NCBI GenBank assembly: GCA_035274425.1
Contig: DATEOC010000091.1
Location: 1 to 64,000, forward strand
DNA from: JADMIH01 sp035274425
GTDB taxonomy: Bacteria; Chloroflexota; Chloroflexia; QHBQ01; JADMIH01
Reading direction: 5' to 3'
DNA length: 64,000 nt
The position numbers and the translations under genes were made by a program. The notes beneath the pieces are model-generated. The model made no database searches, had not been told where the DNA came from, and saw only the letters and a program-made list of their open reading frames with translations. Shown piece after piece: positions 23,945 to 33,197 of this stretch. Position 1 is the first letter of the stretch. Each line of letters opens with the position of its first letter.

Positions 23945-25453
23945 ATGTACGAATTTCTGCCGATAGGCTACATGCTGCGCGGCCGCTATCGCATCCTCCG
24001 CGTCATCGGCGGTGGGGGCATGGGTGCGGTCTATAAAGCTGAGGATGCCAAGCACGAGGGCGTGCCGGTCGCGGTCAAAGAGATGCGCACCGATATGGAG
24101 ACTGCCAGCACCTCCAGCGCCCAGAGCGTTGATTCCACCGAGGAGCAGCGCGCCCGCGAGCGTGAGGAGCGCCGCCAGCTACTCGAAGCCTTCCGCCGAG
24201 AGGCCCAAATCCTCAGCGACCTGCACCACGCCAACCTGCCTCGCGTAACCGACTTCTTTACCGAAGGTGGCCGCCCTTACCTGGTAATGGACCTCATACC
24301 TGGCGAGTCGCTCGAAAAGAAGCTGGACAGGCTGCGCGGCCAGCCGATGGACGAGGCTGAAGCCCTCAAGTATGGCATCCAGATGTGCAGGGTACTCCAA
24401 TTCCTCCATACCCAGGACCCGCCCATCATTTTCCGCGATGTCAAGCCCGCTAACATCATGCTCCTGCCGAACTCGCAGATCAAGCTGATAGACTTCGGGA
24501 TAGCCCGCACCTATAAGGAAGGGAAGCGCCGCGATACCATGTCAATGGGCACTGCGGCGTATGCGCCCTTCGAGCAGTTCGGTAAGGGGCAGACCGATGC
24601 TCGCTCCGACATATACTCTCTCGCGGCGACCCTATATCACCTCCTCACGGGGAGGCCGCCTACCCCCGCCACCACCCCTACGAACCTGCGCGACTACAAT
24701 CCCAAGCTTAGCACTGTCACCGAGCAGTTGATCATCAAGTGCATGTCACGGGACATGGACACGCGACCCCAGTCTGCCGCCGTCCTCGAGGCCGACTTGC
24801 GGCGCTGCTTAGGGGTGCCCTACGAGGCTCCTACCGCCGATACACCCGCATCTGGGGTCTCAGCCCTATCGTCGATACGCCCCCTCAATTCTGTGTCTCA
24901 GCCGCCGTCTAACCCAAGTATGGGCATGGCGGGAGCGGGATTGCAAGCCTCCGGCAATAGCGGAAGTGGGCATCAGCCTCAACCACAACCACATGGCGCA
25001 CCACACTCTACCCCCAACATCCACACGGACGAAACTGATTTGCGGGTCTGTATGGTGTGTGGCACATCCAACCAGAATAAGGCACATTTCTGCGGGCGGT
25101 GTGGAGCTTCTCTCGCCGGCAGGCCACCGGGCAAACTACAGGTGCTTGGGCCAAACGGCGTGCTATGGGAGCGACGTATACTTGAGAATCCATTCAATAT
25201 TGGCCGCCGTAGCCTCTCGCGCCAGATATTCCCTCACCTAGACCTCACGTACAATGATCCGGCGGCCTACTGCTCGCGCCAGCACGCCCGCATAGTCGCC
25301 GACGCCGGTGGGTACTTCATAGAAGACCTGGGGAGCGCCAATGGCAGCTTCCTCAACGACCGCCGCCTCCCCGCAGGCGTGCCCACCCGCTTACGCAACG
25401 GTGACCGCGTGCGTATAGGCAAAGTACAACTCAACTTCATATTGGGTGGATAG
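23945..25453 (+). CDS. Ser/Thr protein kinase with zinc ribbon and C-terminal FHA domain
   Basis: About 502 residues. The kinase domain spans roughly 12-290: glycine loop GGGGMGAVY, ATP-binding K45 in VAVKEM, catalytic loop FRDVKPAN with Asp165 (Phe replaces the His of HRD), DFG at 183-185, GTAAYAPFEQ in the activation segment. A charged insertion lies between strand 3 and helix C. A Ser/Pro linker and a four-cysteine zinc ribbon (CMVCG ... CGRCG, about 362-380) follow, then an FHA phosphothreonine-binding domain with LGSANGSFLND. There is no membrane segment, so it is cytosolic. The start is ATG 23945, from the promoter position. GTG 23939 is an alternative. It heads the phospho-signalling island. 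Confidence 0.9.
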   Translation: MYEFLPIGYMLRGRYRILRVIGGGGMGAVYKAEDAKHEGVPVAVKEMRTDMETASTSSAQSVDSTEEQRAREREERRQLLEAFRREAQILSDLHHANLPRVTDFFTEGGRPYLVMDLIPGESLEKKLDRLRGQPMDEAEALKYGIQMCRVLQFLHTQDPPIIFRDVKPANIMLLPNSQIKLIDFGIARTYKEGKRRDTMSMGTAAYAPFEQFGKGQTDARSDIYSLAATLYHLLTGRPPTPATTPTNLRDYNPKLSTVTEQLIIKCMSRDMDTRPQSAAVLEADLRRCLGVPYEAPTADTPASGVSALSSIRPLNSVSQPPSNPSMGMAGAGLQASGNSGSGHQPQPQPHGAPHSTPNIHTDETDLRVCMVCGTSNQNKAHFCGRCGASLAGRPPGKLQVLGPNGVLWERRILENPFNIGRRSLSRQIFPHLDLTYNDPAAYCSRQHARIVADAGGYFIEDLGSANGSFLNDRRLPAGVPTRLRNGDRVRIGKVQLNFILGG

Positions 25454-25454
25454 T

Positions 25455-25618
25455 CGTGAAACGTGAAACGTGAAACGTGATTCTCTAATCACAAAGGACA
25501 CAAAGACACGAAGAACATAAAGGTTTTATTGGCTTATTATTACGTTTCACGCATCACTCTATCGTCTATCGTCTATCGTCTATCGTCCGTCGTCCGTCGT
25601 CCGTCGTCCGTCGTCCGT
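25455..25618. repeat. Composite repeat: AAACGTG heptads, CACAAAG block, TCGTCTA/TCGTCCG array
   Basis: The block 25455-25555 (GTGAAAC copies, ACAAAGACAC-type core, closing ACGTTTCACG) is similar to 48530-48640. A TCGTCTA then TCGTCCG array follows at 25560-25618 and stops exactly at the -35 of the next gene. Confidence 0.8.
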
Positions 25619-25647
25619 TAGACAGCAGCCCGCCAACTTGCTATAAT
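25619..25647 (+). promoter_or_regulatory. Promoter of the anchored FHA gene
   Basis: TAGACA (25619-25624), 17 bp, TATAAT (25642-25647). The -35 starts at the last base pair of the heptad array. Leader about 65 nt, containing AGGAGGT at 25699-25705. Confidence 0.7.
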
Positions 25648-25718
25648 AACCTCCGGGTGCGTATGTCCGCGCAACACCATATATTCTACATCCCCACCAG
25701 GAGGTATCTCCCAAAGTT

Positions 25719-26786
25719 TTGAAGCCTGTTCTTTCCAACGCCAAGCGCGTGCGACGCGCCACCAATGCGGGTATTGCCCGCTTTGCTTTTGTTACTCTAG
25801 CTCTTCTTACCTGCCTTGCGCTTCTCTCGCTCGTAACGGCAGACATATCTGCATCAGGACTCGGTACCGACTCATCGCATACCGATGCGCCTCAAGCCCA
25901 GGCAACTAGTGTCGCCACTGTCGCGCTAACGGGGACTACGGTGCCCTTGGCCGGCGATGTCTTAACATCGACGCCTAATATTCCAAGCGCAGTCGGGAGT
26001 CGTGTAGTGACCAACCCTGTGCCGACCGGGCAGGTGCCCCGCCCGGCTATCACGTCTGGGACAGGCGCGACCAATCCACCTTCAGCGGGTACAACATCCC
26101 AGGGCGGTTTCCCCTGGGTCCCGGTCTTGGTTGTAGGATTAGGTGCTCTGGCGCTCGCAGGATTCGTGCTCTTGCGCCCTCGCCGTACTGCCCCATCTCC
26201 CGTGTACAGCGTGCCCGTCACCCCAACCCGCACAGGCGACGCCGACGTTTCTACAATCGAAGATGTCTCTACGACAGCCACAGCTACTGTAGCGCCTGTT
26301 CACTCTCCGCCGCCAGCGGCTCCCACCTCGGTGACGTGCCCCAACTGCGAGACGGTAAACGACATCAAAGAGAACTTCTGCCATGACTGCGGCCAGGACT
26401 TGCGTCCCACTCGCGCGGCGCTTATGGCTGCCCTCGCGCCGCCCCCAGAAATAGTCACCGACGATATGCCTTACCTGGAGACATTGGATCGCACCGATGA
26501 GCAGCTTGAGTACGTCCTGTCGCGCCCTCGGGTTGTGATGGGCACCGCCTCAAGCAGCGATATTGTGATAGACTCCTCGTTCACAGGCTGGCAGAGCGTG
26601 TCGCCTACTCACGCCGAGCTGCGCCGTGAAAGCGACGGCTACCTCATCGTTGATAAGGCCTCACAGAACGGCACGTTCGTCAACGACACGCGCACGGCAG
26701 AGAATATCCTGGCGGACGGAGATACAATTCGCCTGGGTGATGTACGCTTCATCTTCCATATACCGCTACCTGAAGATGCTCAGTAG
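25719..26786 (+). CDS. Membrane-anchored zinc-ribbon/FHA protein
   Basis: 355 residues. Hydrophobic segments lie at about 21-41 and 133-153, with a Thr/Pro/Ala-rich stretch between them that would be extracytoplasmic. The cytosolic part has a zinc ribbon (C207, C210, C221, C224) and an FHA domain at about 268-350 with SQNGTFVND. FHA domains bind phosphothreonine on partners, here plausibly targets of the kinases in the island. Start is TTG 25719 with AGGAGGT upstream. The next gene begins 40 bp after its stop and is likely cotranscribed. Confidence 0.8.
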   Translation: MKPVLSNAKRVRRATNAGIARFAFVTLALLTCLALLSLVTADISASGLGTDSSHTDAPQAQATSVATVALTGTTVPLAGDVLTSTPNIPSAVGSRVVTNPVPTGQVPRPAITSGTGATNPPSAGTTSQGGFPWVPVLVVGLGALALAGFVLLRPRRTAPSPVYSVPVTPTRTGDADVSTIEDVSTTATATVAPVHSPPPAAPTSVTCPNCETVNDIKENFCHDCGQDLRPTRAALMAALAPPPEIVTDDMPYLETLDRTDEQLEYVLSRPRVVMGTASSSDIVIDSSFTGWQSVSPTHAELRRESDGYLIVDKASQNGTFVNDTRTAENILADGDTIRLGDVRFIFHIPLPEDAQ

Positions 26787-26825
26787 TGGGGAGCTTCTGG
26801 CTCACCCGATGGAGTTGGTGACAAA

Positions 26826-29063
26826 ATGGACAAAGGTAGTCGCACTGACTGGCAGGACAACGATAGTGAAGATACTGAGAGCTCCCGGGATGCATCTCTT
26901 ATGAACGACGGTAATGACAACACACCTGGGGATGAGAGCGCACCCGCTTCAGATGGTATGCGGCAAGACGCTGACATGGCGCAGGGCAGCCCCGCCGATC
27001 TCCTGGACCGTACACCCACCCCCGATATGGTTGAAGAGGATGCAGAGACAGGGGATGAGTTCGAAGATGAACTCGCGGACGTTCAGCCGTTTGACGCAGG
27101 CTCAGCAGATGCAGCCACGCTCGATACGGAGAGCGCTGAGACGGATGCCGGGCAGTCTGGTGAGGAGATGCCTGGTGAGAATGTAGCTGAGGATAATGTT
27201 GAGGCAGATACCCTCCCAGCACAGGCTGAAACTGAGGAAGCGGAGCCTGATGAGGAGCTTGAGCCTCTACCCGTGAACGCGGTGGTAGGCGGAAAATACG
27301 TCATCCAGCACCAGCTACATCACAGTTCCGACCGTAATCTCTACCGCGTTACCGCCCGTCGCCAGCAGGCGTGCGCGATCTGCGGTAGGCTCTCTTCCGA
27401 GGAGGCCCAGGAGTGTGAGTTCTGTGGCTCACCCGCTACCGGCCAGTCCCCCGCCGAGTTCTATTTGATGGCGGAAGGGTTCTATCCGGAAGCCCTCATA
27501 CAGGACCCGAACCTGATGGCCCTCAACCTCTATCACCCCAGCCTTGTGCCTGTGATAGACTTCTTCAGCTATAAACCGTTCGAGCGGACGCGCTACTTCG
27601 CCATAGCCGAGCCGCGACAGGGTGCGCGCTTGAGCCAAATGAGCATGCCCAGGCCAGCCACGCAGGTGCTCAACTGGGCGATGCAACTTGCGGATGCCCT
27701 CGACTACCTGCACAATAGGGGTGTGGTCGGCGCGGGTGCAGAGGCCGATGACATATTGGTGCAAGACGATAAGGCCTCCCTGGCGAGCTTGCAAAACGCC
27801 CGCGCTTCGGCGGCAAGCGAGGCTGAGCGCATCGAGCAGCAGAGCATGGACCTCGCCAGGCTGGCGGGAACTATTTACGAGGCATACACGGGCAACCCCC
27901 CGTCCGTCAGCCCGGAAGGTATGTTGCCTTCTCCCGCTGGCGCGCCGGAGCAGGTCGGTGCGGCCTTCAGGGCGGCCATCGAACCTGTGCAGGGAGCGGC
28001 TCGCCCCATCAGCGCGATGCAGTGGCGCAACCTGCTGGCCTCATCCCTGGAAGCTATGGCCGAGTTGGAACGGCCTGGGCGTCCGGTCAGCTTTGTATCG
28101 GCGAGCATGACCAACGTGGGGCGATTGCGTGAGCAAAACCAGGACTCGTACGGAGTTGCGGAATTCATACAGGAGAGCGAGGAGCGCCCGTTCCATGTCG
28201 GTCTCTACGTGGTAGCCGACGGGATGGGAGGGCACAAGGGGGGTGAGTTCGCCAGCGCGCTGTCGGTGCAGGCCTTTTCGGGCGAAATCATAGGGCGAGT
28301 AATCTCTCCACTGGTGTCGGTGACGGGTGAGCGGCCCGCGCCCAACAACGAGGCGATCTTGCAGGCGATGACCACGTCTGTGCAGACGACCAACGACCGC
28401 GTTTACAAGTCGCGTAGCAACAGGCAGAACGACATGGGCACCACGCTGGTGGCTGCCGTAATCGCCGGGGGCAAGGCATATATAGTCAACGTGGGCGACA
28501 GCCGCCTCTATCTCCTATCAAAGGAACAGGAAGAGGCCCGGCCAAGCTCGCTCGATGCTACCCAGCCGTTGCTCATGGGCACCTCGCCGCTAGAATCGGA
28601 AGCTTATTTGCGGGGCGCGCGCCTGGCCCAGCAGGGAGTTGACACACACAGTGATCTCGAAGAGCCTAAAGTAGATAGATCGTCAGGCTACACCCTGACG
28701 CAGGTGTCTGTAGACCATTCCCTTGTGCACAGGCTCGTGGAACTTGGTCAGCTCGATCCGGAGGAGGCCAAGACCCACCCCCACCGCAATTTCATATATC
28801 GCTCGCTCGGTGGCCCGCCCCCTGTGGAGATAGATACCTTCATCCGAACTCTCCACCCAGGAGATCGCTTGCTCCTCTGCTCGGATGGCCTGAACAGCAT
28901 GATAGAGGATGAAGAGATAGAGGCGGTGCTGGTATCTGAAGATGACCCTCAGACTGCCTGCCGCCGACTGATAGACCTTGCTAACGAAGCCGGAGGGCAC
29001 GACAACATCACCACGATCATAATAGACGTGGTAGATTACTTGCCCTACTCCGAGCCTCTTTAG
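26826..29063 (+). CDS. Pseudokinase (with embedded zinc ribbon) fused to PP2C phosphatase
   Basis: 745 residues. Residues 1-150 are acidic and disordered-looking. Residues 155-410 align in outline with a Ser/Thr kinase fold (VGGKYVIQHQL, NLYHPSLVPVIDFF, ALDYLHNRGVV) but lack the HRD Asp, DFG and glycine loop. A four-Cys zinc ribbon (C183, C186, C197, C200) is inserted in the N-lobe. Residues 422-745 are a PP2C metallophosphatase with RLREQNQDSYG (D440) and VVADGMGGHKGG (D465), then GDSRLYLLS, LLCSDGLN and GGHDNITTI. It should dephosphorylate Ser/Thr sites while the dead kinase acts as a scaffold (inference). It may reverse the neighbouring kinases. Confidence 0.85.
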   Translation: MDKGSRTDWQDNDSEDTESSRDASLMNDGNDNTPGDESAPASDGMRQDADMAQGSPADLLDRTPTPDMVEEDAETGDEFEDELADVQPFDAGSADAATLDTESAETDAGQSGEEMPGENVAEDNVEADTLPAQAETEEAEPDEELEPLPVNAVVGGKYVIQHQLHHSSDRNLYRVTARRQQACAICGRLSSEEAQECEFCGSPATGQSPAEFYLMAEGFYPEALIQDPNLMALNLYHPSLVPVIDFFSYKPFERTRYFAIAEPRQGARLSQMSMPRPATQVLNWAMQLADALDYLHNRGVVGAGAEADDILVQDDKASLASLQNARASAASEAERIEQQSMDLARLAGTIYEAYTGNPPSVSPEGMLPSPAGAPEQVGAAFRAAIEPVQGAARPISAMQWRNLLASSLEAMAELERPGRPVSFVSASMTNVGRLREQNQDSYGVAEFIQESEERPFHVGLYVVADGMGGHKGGEFASALSVQAFSGEIIGRVISPLVSVTGERPAPNNEAILQAMTTSVQTTNDRVYKSRSNRQNDMGTTLVAAVIAGGKAYIVNVGDSRLYLLSKEQEEARPSSLDATQPLLMGTSPLESEAYLRGARLAQQGVDTHSDLEEPKVDRSSGYTLTQVSVDHSLVHRLVELGQLDPEEAKTHPHRNFIYRSLGGPPPVEIDTFIRTLHPGDRLLLCSDGLNSMIEDEEIEAVLVSEDDPQTACRRLIDLANEAGGHDNITTIIIDVVDYLPYSEPL

Positions 29064-29069
29064 CCTCCT

Positions 29070-29124
29070 AGAAACAAAAAAGCAAAATGGGGCGCTGTGC
29101 GCCCCATTTTGCTTTTTTGTTTCT
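29070..29124. terminator. 26-bp perfect bidirectional hairpin
   Basis: Arms 29070-29095 and 29099-29124, loop TGT. GGGGCGC at the tip, long A and T tracts at the base. Lies between the convergent PP2C and FHA genes, within 5-7 bp of both stops. Confidence 0.85.
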
Positions 29125-29128
29125 ATTA

Positions 29129-30655
29129 CTAGCTTCGGCGGAAGATGGTGGCTACGCGCCCGAAATCGAGGCGGGCACCGTCTTCCAGGCGCTCGCGGAC
29201 GTGGGCGGGAAGCCGCTGGCCGTCGAGCTTGGTGTAGTTGGTAGATTGCAGGTCTTCAACGAAGAATTCATCATCTATGTGGAGGAGGCGAGCATGGCGT
29301 CTCGATACGCCGCCGTCCTCGCCGCCGTATGGGGTAAGGTCTATATCGGGGAAGATACCGCTGCTGGGGTCTTCACGCCCTACAGTGATCTCTTCCTGGT
29401 CGGGTAGGGGTAGCTCCGCGCCGGTAGCTATCATCACCAGGCGGGCCATTGTTCCTCCTGCCTCGGCGACCTCTGGCATTACCTCCGCGCCCAGCGAACC
29501 GGCTTCCGCCGCAGGCTCAAGGGTAGCCACACCAGCACCACCGCCGGCTTCCATCCCTGTGCTACTCTCATAGAGAGGCTCGGAGGGCATCCTCGAGCCT
29601 GCCATCGCGCCGCCATTAGGGTCCATACCTGAACCCGCATCTGCCGCCTCTGGCATCTGCCCACCTATAGCTATACCGGATGGGGTGCCGCTCTCGTCGC
29701 TGCTCGTATCCATACTCGCAGGCTGCATCATAGAACCCGCGTCAACGCCTGCATCTGTATCCGCAATCGCACCGCTACTTTGCATACCCTGGGATGCCGT
29801 CTGGAGATAAGTGCGAAGATTGCCCAGCGCCTCGCCAAAGCCTCCCCAATCGCCCTGGCCTGCGGCTTGCTGCGCCTGGTCGAGGTAATTGAGCGCGGCG
29901 GATGCCCATTCGCCGCCACCAGCACTCGCGCTGCCGGCCGTAGCGTCCATCCCCTGGGCTGTGCCTCCTTGCGCGGAAGTGTCTTCGGTGTCCGAGTAGC
30001 TTCCCATCATCGGAACAACGCCTGGCATGGCACTTTCCTCTTCCCCCGCACCGCCATCGCCCTGAGCGGACGAGCTATCCCCATCGTCACCGGCGGGGGC
30101 GCTCTCCATCGTATCTTCGGTCACGGGCATAGCAGCGCTCTCGTCATCGCCCTCTCCTGCCTGAGGATCTCCATCTTCCATACCGGTAGGACCCGTAGGT
30201 GTCTGCCCGATTGAGAACTGGCCGCCGATGGGTTGCCATGCATCATAGCTAGCGCTATCACCCTGCGCCTCTTGACCGCTGGAAGCCTCAGCTTGGTCAG
30301 ACTGGCCCTGATCTCCCCCATCCATCTCGAATGCAGGCTCGCCCTGCGACGCGCTCCCGGCGGGCATGGCATACTCCGACGAGGCGTCCCCCATGCCTGA
30401 ATCGCTATCCATACCTGCGCCGCCGGAGGTGCCCATAGCGTCCATATCGCTTGCGTCACCCATGCTACTCAGTCCACCGGATGACTGCCACTGCCCGGCA
30501 CCGCCGTCACCAGCTGAGCCTCCATCGTCAGGTGTGCCCAATGGGGCACTCACCGCTTCAGCCTCCGCGCCCGGCATGTTTTGAAGGCGCGCTCCACACT
30601 CGTCGCAGAAGACGTAATCCTCGGGGTTCTCATTACCACAATTGGGACATATCAT
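29129..30655 (-). CDS. Zinc-ribbon protein with long low-complexity linker and C-terminal FHA domain
   Basis: 508 residues. The N-terminal zinc ribbon uses C3, C6, C17, C20. About 370 residues follow that are rich in Gly, Ser, Asp, Met and Gln with no obvious fold apart from a short helical stretch near 255-290 (AALNYLDQAQQAAGQGDW). An FHA domain occupies about 425-505 with GVSRRHARL and DLQSTNYTKLDG. The shape suggests a flexible tether linking a metal-dependent N-terminal module with a phosphothreonine reader. It lies 27 bp downstream of the kinase 30683-32986 in the same direction, so they probably share a transcript. Confidence 0.8.
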   Translation of the reverse strand: MICPNCGNENPEDYVFCDECGARLQNMPGAEAEAVSAPLGTPDDGGSAGDGGAGQWQSSGGLSSMGDASDMDAMGTSGGAGMDSDSGMGDASSEYAMPAGSASQGEPAFEMDGGDQGQSDQAEASSGQEAQGDSASYDAWQPIGGQFSIGQTPTGPTGMEDGDPQAGEGDDESAAMPVTEDTMESAPAGDDGDSSSAQGDGGAGEEESAMPGVVPMMGSYSDTEDTSAQGGTAQGMDATAGSASAGGGEWASAALNYLDQAQQAAGQGDWGGFGEALGNLRTYLQTASQGMQSSGAIADTDAGVDAGSMMQPASMDTSSDESGTPSGIAIGGQMPEAADAGSGMDPNGGAMAGSRMPSEPLYESSTGMEAGGGAGVATLEPAAEAGSLGAEVMPEVAEAGGTMARLVMIATGAELPLPDQEEITVGREDPSSGIFPDIDLTPYGGEDGGVSRRHARLLHIDDEFFVEDLQSTNYTKLDGQRLPAHVRERLEDGARLDFGRVATIFRRS

Positions 30656-30682
30656 CCTTTTTCCTCCTCAGTTATGTTTGGT

Positions 30683-32986
30683 TTACAATCCTGGAACTGG
30701 CAAAGAGACTGTAACCCCAGCCAGGGTTAGCACAATCCATGCAACCGCCGCCACTTCAGCGAAGAGGAGCAGCAACGCCCCAGTCCAACCGACGGCTCTA
30801 CGTGCCCACGAGGGGCGCGCTACCGCCCTTACTTCTATCTGCCTATCACCCTCCGAGCTTCTCACCATCAGCCGCCCTGTGTTGAGCTTCTTCGACGGCA
30901 CCAGGTAGCGAACGTGCAGCGTCCACATCCACATCAATAGCTCAAATAGTGCCACGCTCGCGATTGCGCCTACAAGTGCCCACGGGAGCATCCTCCCCAA
31001 TGCGCTCCCCGCCAGCACTAGCACCCAGAACCAGAAACCTATGAAGGGCAGCACCCTGCGAGTTTGTGACCATATAATAGCGAATAGATTGGGTACGTGC
31101 AACTCTGTGCGTCCAAATGGAAGCTCCTTGTGCTTAACCTTCACTTCAAGCGTGACAGGGTTACCATTGAAGTGTTGTGGATTATATGCTATCCAGGGCT
31201 GGCTCGCCAGCACTGTGCCTTTCATCTGGCTACCGGCCTGGCTTCGGAGCGCCAGCTTACGCACGGGCCTGCTATTCCACCGTACTTCCCCCAGGTCTAG
31301 CACGGCCTCTTCCAATTTTGCACCCTTCGCGTCGCTCACCGGCAGGCTTTGGACTTTGGACTTTGGACCTGCTACTTCAGTTATCTCGGGGGCGCTCTCC
31401 TGGACTTCCTTCTTTTGAGGTGCGATTTGGGGGGCGATTTCGGAGATTGCGGCGATGACTGCCTGAGTGCCTTGCACTATGTCTTTGATTGTGGAAGCGT
31501 TGATGACCGGTTTCTGGGCTGCCTGGGGCTTGGTGGGGGCTTCCACGGTAGTGGCCTGCGCTGCTACCTGTACAGGCGGCGCGGGCGGTGCTACCGGCTG
31601 CCGGACTGGGGCCATGGGCTGGACAGTGGGGGTAAGTGGCATGGGCGACGCAGCTACAGATATTGCAGGCGTAGATGGTGAGGAAGCGGCGCGCTGTGGT
31701 GTAGGTCTCGGCTTCGCTGGTGGAGATGATGGCTGCTTGCCCGAACCGTTTGCCTTGATGAGGCTATCGGATGTTGGTCGAAGCGTCGGCGTGGTCGTGG
31801 TAACAGGCCTGGTAGTATCTACAGGTCTGGGTTGAGTGCCAGGCAGAGGAATACCCATCGCGTCGGCGAACTCGTCCATGCTCTGGAAGCGCTTGGCCTG
31901 GTCGAGGCTGACCGCCCTGGCTATGGCGCTATCTACGTGGGCAGAGAGCGCGCGGTTATAACGCCTTACGGGGAGCCAGTTGAAGGGGTTGAGGCTGGGG
32001 TCGTGGCGCGTGAGGAGATGGTGCAGGGTCGCGCCGAGGGCGTATATATCGGAGCGCTGGTCGGTCTGGCCTTTACCGTACTGCTCAGGGGGCGCGTAAC
32101 CCGCCGTGCCGAACGCCTCGGTGTCGTGGGCCTTGCCCGCCTTGTGGAAGCGGGCGATACCGAAGTCTATCAATTTGATGCGCTCGGTCCCCTCGACGAG
32201 CATGATATTTGCGGGTTTGAGGTCGCGATAGATGATAGGCGGGTTCTGGGAGTGGAGGTAATGGAGCACGTCGAAAAGCTGGCGCGCCCACACCATGACC
32301 TTATCTTCGGGCAGGAAGCCGGAGGTGCCATCCACCATGTTCAAGAGGGTGCGCCCCGGTACGAACTCCATGACGAGGAAGTGCTTCCCCTTCTCCTCGA
32401 AGGTCTCCATGACGCGCGGTAGATTCGGGTGCTCCAGAGTCGCCAGGATTTGGGCTTCGCGGCGGAAGTCAGATATGGCCTGGCGGCGCTCGTCGGGCGG
32501 GAGGGCTGCGGGGCTTATCTCTTTGACCGCCCATCGCGAGTCTGACGTGGCCTCGATGTCGGTGCTCTCATATACAGCGCCCATGCCGCCCTGAGCGATC
32601 TTGCGCAGGATGCGATAGCGTCTCTTCAGCACCATGCCGGGGGGAAGGTTGCCCGTTATATTGGCGGCTATGCTGCTCGACTCATAATTGAGCGGGTGGG
32701 ATGGGTGCCTGGAGGGGCCGCCGTCGCCTGTCGGCTTGGAGATTTGGGGGAGGGACGATTTGTTGAGGTCGTAGCCGCAGTGCGTACAGAACGCTGCGCC
32801 ACGACGATTACCCCGGCGACACTTTGGGCATACTGGGCCGCTCGTGGCAGCGTCCTGGGCCGCCGCGAGCAGGAGAGGGGCCGAGTCGGGTGGGAGCGCG
32901 TCGGCGGTGCCGAGGTGCGCGCCGCAATAGTCGCAGTTGCGACTCCCCTCCGGGTTTACTTTGCCACAGACCTCACAGATAAGCAT
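30683..32986 (-). CDS. Double zinc-ribbon Ser/Thr protein kinase with C-terminal membrane segments
   Basis: 767 residues. Two zinc ribbons come first (C4/C7/C18/C21, and a second at about 54-72). The kinase domain spans about 125-390: AQGGMGAVYES, WAVKEIS, catalytic loop YRDLKPANIM (Tyr replaces His of HRD), LIDFGIAR, GTAGYAPPEQYGKGQ. A Pro/Thr/Ala-rich linker follows, including the repeat-derived GPKSKVQS near 540, then an Ig-like beta domain (LDLGEVRWNSR ... WIAYNPQHFNGNPVTLEV) and about three hydrophobic segments at the C-terminus. This is an unusual arrangement because most bacterial kinases have one central membrane pass. Partner of the FHA gene downstream. Confidence 0.85.
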   Translation of the reverse strand: MLICEVCGKVNPEGSRNCDYCGAHLGTADALPPDSAPLLLAAAQDAATSGPVCPKCRRGNRRGAAFCTHCGYDLNKSSLPQISKPTGDGGPSRHPSHPLNYESSSIAANITGNLPPGMVLKRRYRILRKIAQGGMGAVYESTDIEATSDSRWAVKEISPAALPPDERRQAISDFRREAQILATLEHPNLPRVMETFEEKGKHFLVMEFVPGRTLLNMVDGTSGFLPEDKVMVWARQLFDVLHYLHSQNPPIIYRDLKPANIMLVEGTERIKLIDFGIARFHKAGKAHDTEAFGTAGYAPPEQYGKGQTDQRSDIYALGATLHHLLTRHDPSLNPFNWLPVRRYNRALSAHVDSAIARAVSLDQAKRFQSMDEFADAMGIPLPGTQPRPVDTTRPVTTTTPTLRPTSDSLIKANGSGKQPSSPPAKPRPTPQRAASSPSTPAISVAASPMPLTPTVQPMAPVRQPVAPPAPPVQVAAQATTVEAPTKPQAAQKPVINASTIKDIVQGTQAVIAAISEIAPQIAPQKKEVQESAPEITEVAGPKSKVQSLPVSDAKGAKLEEAVLDLGEVRWNSRPVRKLALRSQAGSQMKGTVLASQPWIAYNPQHFNGNPVTLEVKVKHKELPFGRTELHVPNLFAIIWSQTRRVLPFIGFWFWVLVLAGSALGRMLPWALVGAIASVALFELLMWMWTLHVRYLVPSKKLNTGRLMVRSSEGDRQIEVRAVARPSWARRAVGWTGALLLLFAEVAAVAWIVLTLAGVTVSLPVPGL

Positions 32987-33034
32987 TGCGCTATTTACTA
33001 CGTTCGCGGACGGGTGTTTGTTGCGCTTCCTAAT

Positions 33035-33184
33035 AACCGCCAGGACGCCAAGAGCGCCAAGAAACCGCCAAGGCTGGAGGGCTTCCTAATTCTTTACCCC
33101 TTCGTCTCCGATAAATCCTCCGCGTCTCTGCGCCTCTGCGGTAAAACCATAAATAATCTTGGCGCTCCTGGCGTCTTGGCGGTT
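33035..33184. repeat. Inverted pair of CTTGGCG repeats flanking a CTCTGCG block
   Basis: Arms 33035-33062 and 33157-33184 (28 bp, 2 mismatches) of the TCTTGGCG family. The space between holds a TCCGCGTCTCTGCG-type repeat. It lies between the kinase and the VWA gene, both on the minus strand. Confidence 0.8.
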
Positions 33185-33197
33185 CGGCAATCGAGTC

